Assembly (NCBI GenBank): GCA_046152955.1
Contig: JBJXGA010000439.1
Span: forward strand, 1 to 20,435
Direction: 5' to 3'
Source: SIAF01 sp046152955
GTDB lineage: Bacteria > Planctomycetota > Planctomycetia > Planctomycetales > Planctomycetaceae
Length of the DNA: 20,435 nucleotides
Shown here: in pieces, positions 7,014-18,719 of the stretch
Position numbering within the stretch: the stretch's first letter is position 1
How the letters are laid out: each line of letters opens with the position of its first letter
The notes under the pieces: model-generated
Told to the model about the DNA's origin: nothing
The model's input: only the letters and a program-made list of their open reading frames with translations
Database searches by the model: none
Program-made: the position numbers and the translations under genes

Positions 7014-7553
7014 ATGAGCAAACGAATCAAGGAAATGCTGGTTGACGACCTGCGAGCCCGGCTGGAGGGTTGCCGGGACATTCTGGTCGTCGACTATTCG
7101 AAACTGGACGGGGTGACCGAGACCAACCTGCGTTTGAAACTGCGCAAGCAGGACATCCGCATGCTGGGGGTGAAGAATTCACTGGCTCGCAAGGCGCTGG
7201 GGGAGCTGGGATTGTCGGGGCTGGACCCGTATCTGGCCGGGCCATCGACACTGGTGTTTGGCGGTCCCGACATTGTAGCGCTTTCCAAAGAGATCACGAA
7301 GTGGGCCAAAGATCTGGAACCCTTGAAAATCAAGGGGGGGTTGATCGACGGGGCCGCGATTGATCCGGTTCAGATTGAAGCGCTGAGCAAGAGTCCGTCG
7401 CGCGAAGAGCTGTTGGGAAAGATTGTGACTCTGGCGCTGAGCCCAGGGGCGCAACTTGTGGCGGCGCTGCTGGGGGCTGGCGGAAAGTTGTCCGGCCAGG
7501 TGAAAGCGCTGGCGGAAAAGGAACCAGAACCAGAACCGGAGGCGGCAGCATAG
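7014..7553 (+). CDS. rplJ: 50S ribosomal protein L10
   Basis: A 179-residue L10. It anchors L7/L12 dimers to the 50S stalk base. The N-terminal rRNA-binding domain includes LVDDLRARLEGCRDILVVDYSKLDG and VKNSLARKALGELG, matching the family pattern (VvKNTLarrAl). The C-terminal helix that carries the L12 dimers ends in an acidic EPEPEPEAAA tail. There is no good SD directly before ATG 7014; the nearest AGG (6991-6993) is 20 bases upstream and instead suits a three-codon frame at 7001-7009, so coupled re-initiation is possible. rplL follows after an unusually long 189-base spacer. Confidence 0.96.
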   Translation: MSKRIKEMLVDDLRARLEGCRDILVVDYSKLDGVTETNLRLKLRKQDIRMLGVKNSLARKALGELGLSGLDPYLAGPSTLVFGGPDIVALSKEITKWAKDLEPLKIKGGLIDGAAIDPVQIEALSKSPSREELLGKIVTLALSPGAQLVAALLGAGGKLSGQVKALAEKEPEPEPEAAA

Positions 7554-7559
7554 GGGGGC

Positions 7560-7711
7560 GGTCCTCGAGTGGGGGCAGCTTGCGGCGGATTGACCGCCAG
7601 AGGACCTGGGGGCCGGGGGATGGCAGACTCCTCGCGGGAGTCAAGCGGGATGAGCGGTGCGAGCGGACTGGAGTCCGATTCGCGTGATTGAGAAAAAGTG
7701 CGACTTTTTTT
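7560..7711 (+). promoter_or_regulatory. Structured rplJ-rplL spacer with four hairpins
   Basis: GGTCCTC (7560-7566) pairs with GAGGACC (7600-7606) and encloses GGCGG-ATTGA-CCGCC (7584-7598). It is followed by GACTCC-TCGCG-GGAGTC (7626-7642), CGGAC-TGGA-GTCCG (7664-7677), and an A/T-rich hairpin AAAAAGT-GCG-ACTTTTT (7693-7709) extended by two more T. The last could act as a weak attenuator or processing point. L12 is needed in excess over L10, so uncoupling or stabilising the rplL message would make sense; this role is inference. Confidence 0.5.
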
Positions 7712-7742
7712 GTGACCTATCGATTCAGGGAGAACAGTTCCG

Positions 7743-8153
7743 ATGTCAACGGCAGAGGCAACCACCAGTTACGACGACGCCACCAAGACCTTGGGAGACA
7801 AGATCGTCTCTTTGACGCTGCTGCAGGCCAAGGCGCTCGCCGATTATCTCGAGCAAGTGCATGGGATCAAGCCGGCGGGCGGGGGCGTGGTGATGGCTGC
7901 CGCCGCCGGGGGCGCGGCCCCCGCGGAAGCCGCCGCGGAAAAGACCGAGTTCGACGTGGTTCTGGCGGCGTTCGGGGAGAACAAGATCGGCGTGATCAAG
8001 GTTGTCCGGGCGGCCACGAGCCTGGGGCTCAAAGAAGCCAAGGATCTGGTCGAAGGGGCGCCCAAGCCCGTCAAGACCGGATTGTCCAAGGCGGACGCCG
8101 ACAAGCTCAAAGCAGAGCTGGAAGCCGCGGGCGCCAAAGTCGAGATCAAGTAG
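7743..8153 (+). CDS. rplL: 50S ribosomal protein L7/L12
   Basis: A 136-residue stalk protein, present in several copies per ribosome, that recruits translational GTPases such as the EF-Tu encoded upstream. The N-terminal dimerisation helices span about 15-42, followed by a Gly/Ala-rich flexible hinge (47-66) and a globular C-terminal domain from KTEFDVVLAAFGENKIGVIKVVR (67-89) to the end, with LGLKEAKDLVEGAPKPVK (95-111), the factor-binding surface. It is about 15 residues longer than the E. coli protein, mainly because of an N-terminal extension rich in Thr, Ala and Asp. SD AGGGAG (7727-7732) is 10 bases before ATG. Confidence 0.97.
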   Translation: MSTAEATTSYDDATKTLGDKIVSLTLLQAKALADYLEQVHGIKPAGGGVVMAAAAGGAAPAEAAAEKTEFDVVLAAFGENKIGVIKVVRAATSLGLKEAKDLVEGAPKPVKTGLSKADADKLKAELEAAGAKVEIK

Positions 8154-8565
8154 GCGAGTCTCCCTGGCGCGGTCCCGCCCCGTTGGGATGGGACGGCGCT
8201 CACGACAGGCTCAATTTGACGTTCCTTTGGGGCTGCATTGGCCGGTCCGCAGGAATTGAAAGTTCAGTGGTCGCAGGAGAGTTCTGAACGCGTGATTGGA
8301 AGCACCCTCGGCAGGCGTCGTCTCGCTTGCGGATCGGAGCCGGTTTGCACACCGGCCCGATGCGTGGCTTCTTTGTGCGCGTACCTTGTTTCGCCTTCTT
8401 TCCGAGAGGTCGTTTCGCGGATCGCCTATCGCCTGGCGTTGGCTTGGGGCGTGTTCCCCAAGCGCCTCGTATTGGCCGGGTCGATCCCCGCCGGTTCCGC
8501 GCCGTCTCTGCCCCGTCGGTCCCTCTCGACGACCGAGTTTTCACTTTTTCCTCAGTGAGCGACCT
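8154..8565 (+). promoter_or_regulatory. 412-base rplL-rpoB spacer with several hairpins, possible attenuator/processing region
   Basis: No gene is visible. The rpoB frame stays open back to 8296 but those residues do not look like RpoB. Perfect or near-perfect hairpins are: GCGC-G-GTCCC (8167-8176) with GGGAC-G-GCGC (8190-8199); GTTCAG (8262-8267) with CTGAAC (8284-8289); GCCGGT-TTGCAC-ACCGGC (8339-8356); and GCTTGGGG-CGTGTT-CCCCAAGC (8442-8463). None is followed by a T tract. In E. coli the same interval carries a partial terminator and an RNase III site, which sets the rpoBC to ribosomal protein ratio; a similar job is inferred here. No convincing promoter was found. Confidence 0.45.
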
Positions 8566-11500
8566 ATGGCAACACCTGCCGCGCACAGTCTCAAAATCGA
8601 TCGCGTTCGCAATTTCGGTCAATTGTCCGGCGAATTCGCCTTGGCGGACTTAACGCAGATTCAGACCGAATCGTACGCGCGATTTTTGCAGCTTGATGCC
8701 GACCCCAAGCATCGCAAGCCGCACGGTCTGGAAGAAATCCTCCGCGAAATCTTCCCGATCAAGAGCTATGACGGCCAGCACACGCTGGACTTCGTCAAAT
8801 ACGAGTTGGGGAAGCCCCGGTACACTCCCGTCGAGTGCCGCCAGTTGCGGCTGACGTACGGCCGCCCGTTCCGCATCTGGCTGCGGCTGATGAAGGAACA
8901 GGCCATTGAGGAAGAGGTTTACCTGGGTGACATGCCGATCATGATCGGCGGGGGGGAGTTCATCATCAACGGCGCCGAGCGGGTGGTGGTCAGCCAGTTG
9001 CACCGCTCTCCCGGCGTGGATTTCGTTTCGGCCTCGGAACCGGGCGAGCGCAAGACGTTTTCCTGCCGAATCATTCCCGAACGTGGAAGCTGGATCGAAC
9101 TGAACATCAGCAAGCGCGAGACGCTGGGCGTGCGGATCGACCAGAGCGGCAAGTTCTCGGCGATCACCCTGCTGCGGGCGATGAGCGCGGAATATTCGAC
9201 CGATGCGGCGATCATTCGCGCGTTTTTCATCACCAAGGTGGTGCGCCTCTCCGAGAGCGACGCGGCCAAAAAGATGGCGGGCAAGTACGCCGCCGACGAT
9301 CTGGTGTATCCCGCCAAAAGCGAGCGGGCCGGTGAGATCATCGCGGAACCGGGGCAACTGATCACCCCCGAATTGGCGCAGGAGGTCTGCGATTCCGGGC
9401 TCAAAACCGCCGAGATCATCGACAACGTCGTCGATCCGCTGATTCTCAACAGCATCAATGAAGACGTGACTGGCAGCCACCAGGAAGCGCTCTTGAAAAT
9501 CTACCAGCGGCTGCGTCCGGGCAATCCCCCGCAGCTCGAGAAAGCCCAGGAGCTGTTCCACGAGAAGTTCTTCGACGTGAATCGCTACCGGTTGGGACGC
9601 GTGGGGCGCGTGCGCATCAACCGCAAGTTTGCGCAGGACGTTCCGGGCGACGTCATGACCTTGCGGTCTGAGGATTTCATCAATGCCATTCGCTACGTCC
9701 TCAAGCTGCGGCTCTCGGACCCCTCCGTCAACGTCGACGACATCGACAACCTGGGCAATCGGCGGCTCCGCACGATTGACGAACTGGCGGCGGACGAAAT
9801 CCGCAAGGGTTTTCTCAAGTTGCGCCGGACCGTTCAGGAACGGATGAGCCTCAAAGACGTCCAGGAGATGTCCCCGCGGACTTTGGTCAATCCCAAAAGC
9901 GTCTCCGCCGCGATCGAGTATTTCTTCGGCCGCGGAGAGCTGTCGCAGGTCGTGGACCAGACCAATCCGCTGTCGACCCTGACCCACGAACGGCGGTTGA
10001 GTGCCCTGGGACCGGGGGGGCTCAATCGCAAGCGTGCGGGATTTGAAGTCCGCGACGTCCACATTTCGCACTATGGGCGGATTTGCCCGATTGAGACCCC
10101 TGAAGGGACGAACATCGGACTGATTTCCAGTCTCTCCATGTTTGCCAAAGTGGACGACCTGGGCTTTTTGATCACACCTTACCGGGTGATCAAGAACGGC
10201 AAAGTGACCGAGGAAATCCGCTGGTTGCGCGCCGACGAAGAATCGAACGTCTTTCTGGCGCCGGCCGACACGCCGATCGAGAGCGGACGGCTGCGCGACG
10301 ACCGCGTGCTCGTGCGACATCGGGGAGACTTCGTCCAGGCGGACGCCAAGCAAGTCGAGTTCATGGATGTGGCTCCCTGCCAGATGGTCGGGGTCTCCGC
10401 CGGGCTGATCCCCTTTTTGGAGCACGACGACGCCAACCGCGCTTTGATGGGCTCGAATATGCAAAGGCAGGCGGTGCCCCTCTTGGTCACCGAACCCCCC
10501 GTGGTCGGGACCGGGTTGGAGCGGGCCGTGGCGGAGAACTCCGGGATGCTGCTCCGCGCCGACAAGACGGGGACCATCAATTACGTCGACGCCAATCGGA
10601 TCGAACTCGACGGGCGAGTGTTCCCGCTGATGAAGTTCACCGGCCTCAACGAGCGGACCTGCATGAATCAGCGTCCCATTGTGAAGGTCGGACAAAAAGT
10701 CAAAAAAGGGCAGGTGCTGTGCGATAGCGCTGCGACGCGGGATGGCGAACTGTCGCTGGGGCGCAACGTAACCGTGGCCTTCATGTCGTGGGAGGGCTAC
10801 AACTTTGAAGACGCGATCATTCTCTCCGAGCGGCTGGTGAAGGAAGACGTCTTCACGTCGATTCACATCGACGAGTTCGACGTGGAAATTCGCGAAACCA
10901 AGCTCGGGCGCGAGGAGTTCACGCGGGACATTCCCAACGTCAGCGAAAAGGCGCTCCGGCACCTGGGAGACGACGGCATCGTCCAGATCGGAACCCGCGT
11001 TTCTCCGGGCGACATCCTGGTGGGGAAAGTCTCTCCCAAGGCGAAGACCGAACTGACCCCCGAAGAAAAGCTGCTGCATGCCATCTTCGGGCGCGCGGGC
11101 GAAGATGTCAAAAACGAATCGCTGGAAGTGCCCAGCGGTGTCGAAGGGATCGTTATCGACACCCAGAAGTTCTCCCGCCGGATGAGCCTCAACGAGTCAG
11201 AACGGAAGAAGTTCGAGGCCGAGCTCAAGACCAAAGAAGACGAAGGGAACAAGCTCATCGCCGAGGCGTTCCGCGGTTTTCTGCACGAATTCGAACGGGC
11301 GCTCGATCGCAAACTGACCGATGACGAGGGGAACGTCCTCCGCGACGCGGACGACAAGATCGTCTCCAACTACGCGCAGAACTTCCGCGATCACTACGAA
11401 AAGCTCGAGATTCGCAGCCCGCAGAAACGGGCCGACTGCCAGGAAGCGATCAAGAACCACCTGGGGGCGGTCGATGCCGCCGTCGATCAGCGCGATCGGG

Positions 11501-12282
11501 TGCTCAACACCATGAAACGCGGCGACGAACTCCCCTCCGGGGTGCTGCAGATGGTCAAGGTGTATGTGGCCTCCAAGCGGGTCATCTCGGTCGGCGACAA
11601 AATGGCGGGTCGCCACGGCAACAAGGGGGTCATCTCCAAGGTGTTGCCGATCGAGGACATGCCGTTCCTGGAAGACGGGACGCTGGTGGACATCATTCTC
11701 AATCCGCTGGGGGTTCCCAGCCGCATGAACGTCGGTCAGATTCTGGAGACGCACCTGGGGTGGGCCATGAGCCGCACCGGCTACCGGGCGATCTGCCCGG
11801 TCTTTGACGGCGCCCATGAGGAAGAGATTCACCGGGTGCTGGCGGAGGCGGGGCTCCCCGAGGACGGCAAGAGCGTACTGTACGACGGTCGCACGGGAGA
11901 TGCCTTTGAGCAGAAGGTGACGGTGGGCACGATCTACATGCTCAAGCTGCATCACCTGGTGGACGACAAGGTCCACGCGCGGGCCACCGGACCGTACTCG
12001 CTGATCACTCAGCAGCCGTTGGGGGGCAAAGCCCGCTTCGGCGGTCAGCGGTTCGGGGAAATGGAAGTCTGGGCTCTGGAAGCGTACGGCGCCGCGTACA
12101 TTCTCCAGGAACTGCTGACGGTCAAGAGCGACGATGTCGAAGGCCGCACGAAAATTTACGAGTCGATGGTCAAAGGTGAAAACACGCTCGAAGCGGGAAC
12201 TCCCGCCAGCTTCGACGTGCTGAACAATGAAATCCGCGGGTTGGCCCTCAATCTGCAACTGGAGAAGAAGCGGGGAGGCTAG
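8566..12282 (+). CDS. rpoB: DNA-directed RNA polymerase subunit beta
   Basis: A 1238-residue beta subunit, shorter than E. coli (1342) and therefore without its large lineage insertions. The rifampicin-pocket region begins at residue 456 with RGELSQVVDQTNPLSTLTHE and continues RRLSALGPGGLNRKRAGFE, then ICPIETPEGTNIGLISSLS. The active-centre lysines lie in KMAGRHGNKGVISK (K1012 and K1020, equivalent to E. coli K1065 and K1073). The C-terminus has GGKARFGGQRFGEMEVWALE and LLTVKSDDVEGR, the clamp and switch 3 area. The ATG at 8566 is chosen because MATPAAHSLKIDRVRNFGQ is a normal beta N-terminus; the SD-like GTGAG lies 6 bases upstream. Compared with E. coli the pocket has Val-Val at 462-463 in place of Phe514-Met515. 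rpoC follows after 94 bases. Confidence 0.98.
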   Translation: MATPAAHSLKIDRVRNFGQLSGEFALADLTQIQTESYARFLQLDADPKHRKPHGLEEILREIFPIKSYDGQHTLDFVKYELGKPRYTPVECRQLRLTYGRPFRIWLRLMKEQAIEEEVYLGDMPIMIGGGEFIINGAERVVVSQLHRSPGVDFVSASEPGERKTFSCRIIPERGSWIELNISKRETLGVRIDQSGKFSAITLLRAMSAEYSTDAAIIRAFFITKVVRLSESDAAKKMAGKYAADDLVYPAKSERAGEIIAEPGQLITPELAQEVCDSGLKTAEIIDNVVDPLILNSINEDVTGSHQEALLKIYQRLRPGNPPQLEKAQELFHEKFFDVNRYRLGRVGRVRINRKFAQDVPGDVMTLRSEDFINAIRYVLKLRLSDPSVNVDDIDNLGNRRLRTIDELAADEIRKGFLKLRRTVQERMSLKDVQEMSPRTLVNPKSVSAAIEYFFGRGELSQVVDQTNPLSTLTHERRLSALGPGGLNRKRAGFEVRDVHISHYGRICPIETPEGTNIGLISSLSMFAKVDDLGFLITPYRVIKNGKVTEEIRWLRADEESNVFLAPADTPIESGRLRDDRVLVRHRGDFVQADAKQVEFMDVAPCQMVGVSAGLIPFLEHDDANRALMGSNMQRQAVPLLVTEPPVVGTGLERAVAENSGMLLRADKTGTINYVDANRIELDGRVFPLMKFTGLNERTCMNQRPIVKVGQKVKKGQVLCDSAATRDGELSLGRNVTVAFMSWEGYNFEDAIILSERLVKEDVFTSIHIDEFDVEIRETKLGREEFTRDIPNVSEKALRHLGDDGIVQIGTRVSPGDILVGKVSPKAKTELTPEEKLLHAIFGRAGEDVKNESLEVPSGVEGIVIDTQKFSRRMSLNESERKKFEAELKTKEDEGNKLIAEAFRGFLHEFERALDRKLTDDEGNVLRDADDKIVSNYAQNFRDHYEKLEIRSPQKRADCQEAIKNHLGAVDAAVDQRDRVLNTMKRGDELPSGVLQMVKVYVASKRVISVGDKMAGRHGNKGVISKVLPIEDMPFLEDGTLVDIILNPLGVPSRMNVGQILETHLGWAMSRTGYRAICPVFDGAHEEEIHRVLAEAGLPEDGKSVLYDGRTGDAFEQKVTVGTIYMLKLHHLVDDKVHARATGPYSLITQQPLGGKARFGGQRFGEMEVWALEAYGAAYILQELLTVKSDDVEGRTKIYESMVKGENTLEAGTPASFDVLNNEIRGLALNLQLEKKRGG

Positions 12283-12376
12283 CGGAACCTGGGTCTGGTC
12301 TTCCAGGCTCCTCGGATCGTTGTCCAACCCCTTCCATTCTTCGACACTTGCCCTTCCCTCCACAGGAGCGCATTCA

Positions 12377-16708
<4,332 letters not shown>

Positions 16709-16770
16709 GCGGTCGGAGACGATTGCAGGTGCGCGAACTGGGGGCGACGCGCTGCGGCGCCACGGCAACC

Positions 16771-16798
16771 GCCGCCATGCTCGATGAGCATCGGCGGC
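16771..16798 (+). terminator. Strong hairpin after rpoC
   Basis: GCCGCCATGCTC (16771-16782) pairs with GAGCAT-C-GGCGGC (16786-16798), giving 12 base pairs with one bulged C and a three-base loop. It is 62 bases after the rpoC stop. No T tract follows, so it may be a Rho-assisted or stabilising 3' structure rather than a classical terminator. Confidence 0.45.
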
Positions 16799-16843
16799 GA
16801 AATGCGGCGTCCAACGCTCCCGGATGATCCCGGCTGGCAATCG

Positions 16844-16852
16844 TGGTAGAAT
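16844..16852 (+). promoter_or_regulatory. Possible extended -10 promoter for the DUF2306 gene
   Basis: TGG-TAGAAT (16844-16852) fits an extended -10 (TGN-TATAAT, one mismatch) about 60 bases before the next start codon. There is no recognisable -35 at 16-18 bases. It resembles the extended -10 elements before the tRNA cluster and before the middle DUF1559 gene. Confidence 0.4.
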
Positions 16853-16911
16853 GCGGTTGGGCATTCGTCCCGTGATACCGGCTGTTTTCCCCTGATTCGA
16901 AAGCGCGCCTC

Positions 16912-17589
16912 ATGTCCGCGCAACGTTCTCCGACCGCGATTCTGCTGCGCGCGCTCCCCTGGCTGGCCGCGCTGTTGATCGTGCGCGTCACCCTCGCCGT
17001 CGTGTGGCAGTATCGCGACTATTTCCCGCCGAATTTCGAAGCGTTTTTCCTGCAGGGGCGCGAGTCGTACTTTTTCGGGATCTACCAGTACGCGTTTTAT
17101 CCGCACCTGGTGGCTGGCCCGTGTACGCTTCTGGCGGGACTGGCGCTCCTCTCCGATCGCTTGCGGGTCAGATATCCCGCTGGCCATCGCCGCCTGGGAA
17201 GAGTTCAGGCGCTGCTGGTGTTGTTCGGCGTCGCCCCCAGCGGCCTGATCATGGCCTGGCGCGCCCAGGCCGGTCCCGTCGCCGCGCTCGGGTTCGCCTT
17301 TTTGGCGCTCGTGACGGCCCTCTGCGTCGCGATGGGTTGGCGTCTGGCCGTCGCCCGCCAGTTTGCGGCGCATCGCCGGTGGATGTGGCGCTGCTATCTG
17401 CTGCTCTGCTCGACAGTCCTCCTCCGGCTGATGGCGGGCCTGCATTCCATCCTTGATGTGGATGCCCCGTGGATCGACCAGGTGGTCCCCTGGGGAAGCT
17501 GGCTGTTGCCGCTGGCGGCATATGAACTGTATAGCGCCCGCCCGCGCTGGGCCAAAGGAGGAGTCCGGAACTACCGCGAAGCAGTTTGA
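16912..17589 (+). CDS. DUF2306-type predicted membrane protein
   Basis: A 225-residue, mostly hydrophobic protein of unknown function. It has a hydrophobic N-terminal segment (about 10-32), then several predicted helices (about 62-81, 98-117, 122-142, 160-178 and 192-206). The pattern FYPHLVAGP (62-70), GHRRLGRVQ (91-99), SGLIMAWRA (110-118), HRRWMWRCY (154-162) and LLRLMAG (170-176) matches the DUF2306 family as I remember it, in which conserved His residues face the membrane. No clear SD precedes the ATG. It is separated from rpoC by a hairpin and a candidate promoter, so it is probably its own unit, and it converges with the DUF1559 gene on the other strand. Confidence 0.7.
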   Translation: MSAQRSPTAILLRALPWLAALLIVRVTLAVVWQYRDYFPPNFEAFFLQGRESYFFGIYQYAFYPHLVAGPCTLLAGLALLSDRLRVRYPAGHRRLGRVQALLVLFGVAPSGLIMAWRAQAGPVAALGFAFLALVTALCVAMGWRLAVARQFAAHRRWMWRCYLLLCSTVLLRLMAGLHSILDVDAPWIDQVVPWGSWLLPLAAYELYSARPRWAKGGVRNYREAV

Positions 17590-17969
17590 AATTAATAGCC
17601 CTGGGTCGCGCAGTACACCCCAGGCAGGGTGGGGCAACTCAGGCTCTTGCGAGAAGCAGTTGCACGCCAAACCTCTCCGAGTTCACGACGTCTCGCTCCG
17701 ACGATTTAGAACGGCACCGTCACGGAGGGTCAGAAACGTACGCGGCAGATTGGGAAATCTACCCCACGGCCGTGGGGCAGATTTCCCAATCTGCCCGTGC
17801 TTCAATTTCGTCGCATATTGTCTGCCGCCGCATCGCGGGTTCCTACGATCGGAATCCCGGCCCGAAAACCTCCACGTCAGGGGGTGAGCCATGTGGCCAA
17901 TGGCCACGGCACGCTGCTGGTCCAGACGCGCATCGCCTTTCGGGCTGTTCGCCCGCATGTGCTGGCGAG
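17590..17969. other. 380-base convergent spacer, no gene, rich in palindromes
   Basis: It lies between the 3' ends of the DUF2306 gene and the first DUF1559 gene. No coding region is convincing. Besides the 52-base palindrome listed separately, it holds GTGGCCA-A-TGGCCAC (17893-17907) and CGGGC-TGTTC-GCCCG (17941-17955). A bidirectional termination role is expected from the converging genes. The palindromes may also be remnants of a dispersed repeat family. Confidence 0.5.
17744..17795. repeat. 52-base near-perfect palindrome
   Basis: The outer arms are a perfect 17-bp inverted repeat: GGCAGATTGGGAAATCT (17744-17760) and its reverse complement at 17779-17795. After one A-C mismatch (17761/17778) comes a perfect 16-base palindrome CCCCACGGCCGTGGGG (17762-17777). 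All but two bases take part in the symmetry. It has no open frame and no T tract. It could be a bidirectional terminator for the two converging genes, a REP/BIME-like palindrome or a non-autonomous mobile element; a genome-wide copy count would distinguish these. Confidence 0.85.
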
Positions 17970-18719
17970 CTAAAAGTCCTCCACTTTCTCCCCCCCCGCA
18001 ATCGTGATCAACGCCCGCCGCGTCTCGCTGGGGAGCTTGTCGGAAATGAACCGAATTGATCCATCGCACAGCGTGGCTTGCAAACCGCCGGCGTGGGCCG
18101 TTTTGGAGTCGGTGCTCAGTCCCAGGATGAGTTGCTCGTCCGCATCGAAAGGAGACATCCAGTGAACTGCGTGGTCCACGGGAACTTCGATGATCATTAA
18201 CGTCATCGAGGCGCCATCCTTGATGTCGGACATGAATCGTGGCTCCCCGGCGCGTAAACAGCTTTCAGCCGCCACGACCGCCATGTATATCGTTTGCGTA
18301 TCAGGGCCGGGAAACGACGGACAACGATAAACGTCCAACCGCGTCTGAAACGCCTCTGCGTTGGCGGGATCGCTCCAGGGCTTGGTCAAGTCGATCGAAT
18401 CGTAAAGCGGCTTCTGGTCCAGGTAGGGGAGGATCAGCGTCCGCCAACTGTGGAGCGGCCTCCCGTCGGAATCAACCGTGTAGGCGGGAGGCAGTGCCTG
18501 ATAGGCGTCAACGTATTGACGCAGCGCGAGCCCGATCTGAAGCAGATTGTTCTTGCACTGTGAGCGAAGCGCGCCATTTCGGCCGCGATGAACAGACGGC
18601 AACAACAACGCATACAGGACGGTGAGTATCGCCGCGAGCACCGCAAAGGTTCCGCAGCCTAATGGCCCCATTACCGATGTGCTCGGCCTTGGCGATTCCG
18701 GATTCAGGTTGTCGGACAT
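17970..18719 (-). CDS. DUF1559 / H-X9-DG family protein, copy 1
   Basis: A 249-residue member of the planctomycete DUF1559 family (function unknown; many members are pseudopilin-like). It has a short hydrophilic N-terminus (1-20), one membrane segment (about 23-41, GTFAVLAAILTVLYALLLP), then a presumably exported domain with SQCKNNLLQIGLALRQY (53-69), ALPPAYT (75-81) and SWRTLILPYLDQKPLYDSID (91-110). It ends with the H-X9-DG motif: H209, then D219-G220. Usual members start with a prepilin signal (FTLIELLVVIAIIAIL); here that Phe-Thr-x-x-Glu signal is absent while the following LLLPSV and CKNNL segments are kept. Cysteines C22, C55, C133, C154 and C218 have counterparts in copy 2. It is the most diverged of the three tandem copies. 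Confidence 0.88.
   Translation of the reverse strand: MSDNLNPESPRPSTSVMGPLGCGTFAVLAAILTVLYALLLPSVHRGRNGALRSQCKNNLLQIGLALRQYVDAYQALPPAYTVDSDGRPLHSWRTLILPYLDQKPLYDSIDLTKPWSDPANAEAFQTRLDVYRCPSFPGPDTQTIYMAVVAAESCLRAGEPRFMSDIKDGASMTLMIIEVPVDHAVHWMSPFDADEQLILGLSTDSKTAHAGGLQATLCDGSIRFISDKLPSETRRALITIAGGEKVEDF

Noticed and set aside
8216..8240. TTGACG (8216-8221) as a promoter for rpoB
   Set aside because: No acceptable -10 occurs at 16-18 bases; TGCATT is only 12 bases away.
7688..8287. 199-codon frame overlapping rplL in another frame
   Set aside because: A shadow of rplL: Gly/Arg-rich low-complexity translation, while L7/L12 is certain in the other frame.
8296..8565. 90-codon in-frame extension of rpoB
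   Set aside because: The residues are Arg/Pro/Ser-rich and unlike any beta N-terminus. The region is dominated by hairpins and the family start fits the ATG at 8566.
12227..12376. ATG at 12227 as rpoC start overlapping rpoB
   Set aside because: It adds 50 residues with no similarity to beta-prime, and the GTG at 12377 has a good SD at normal spacing.
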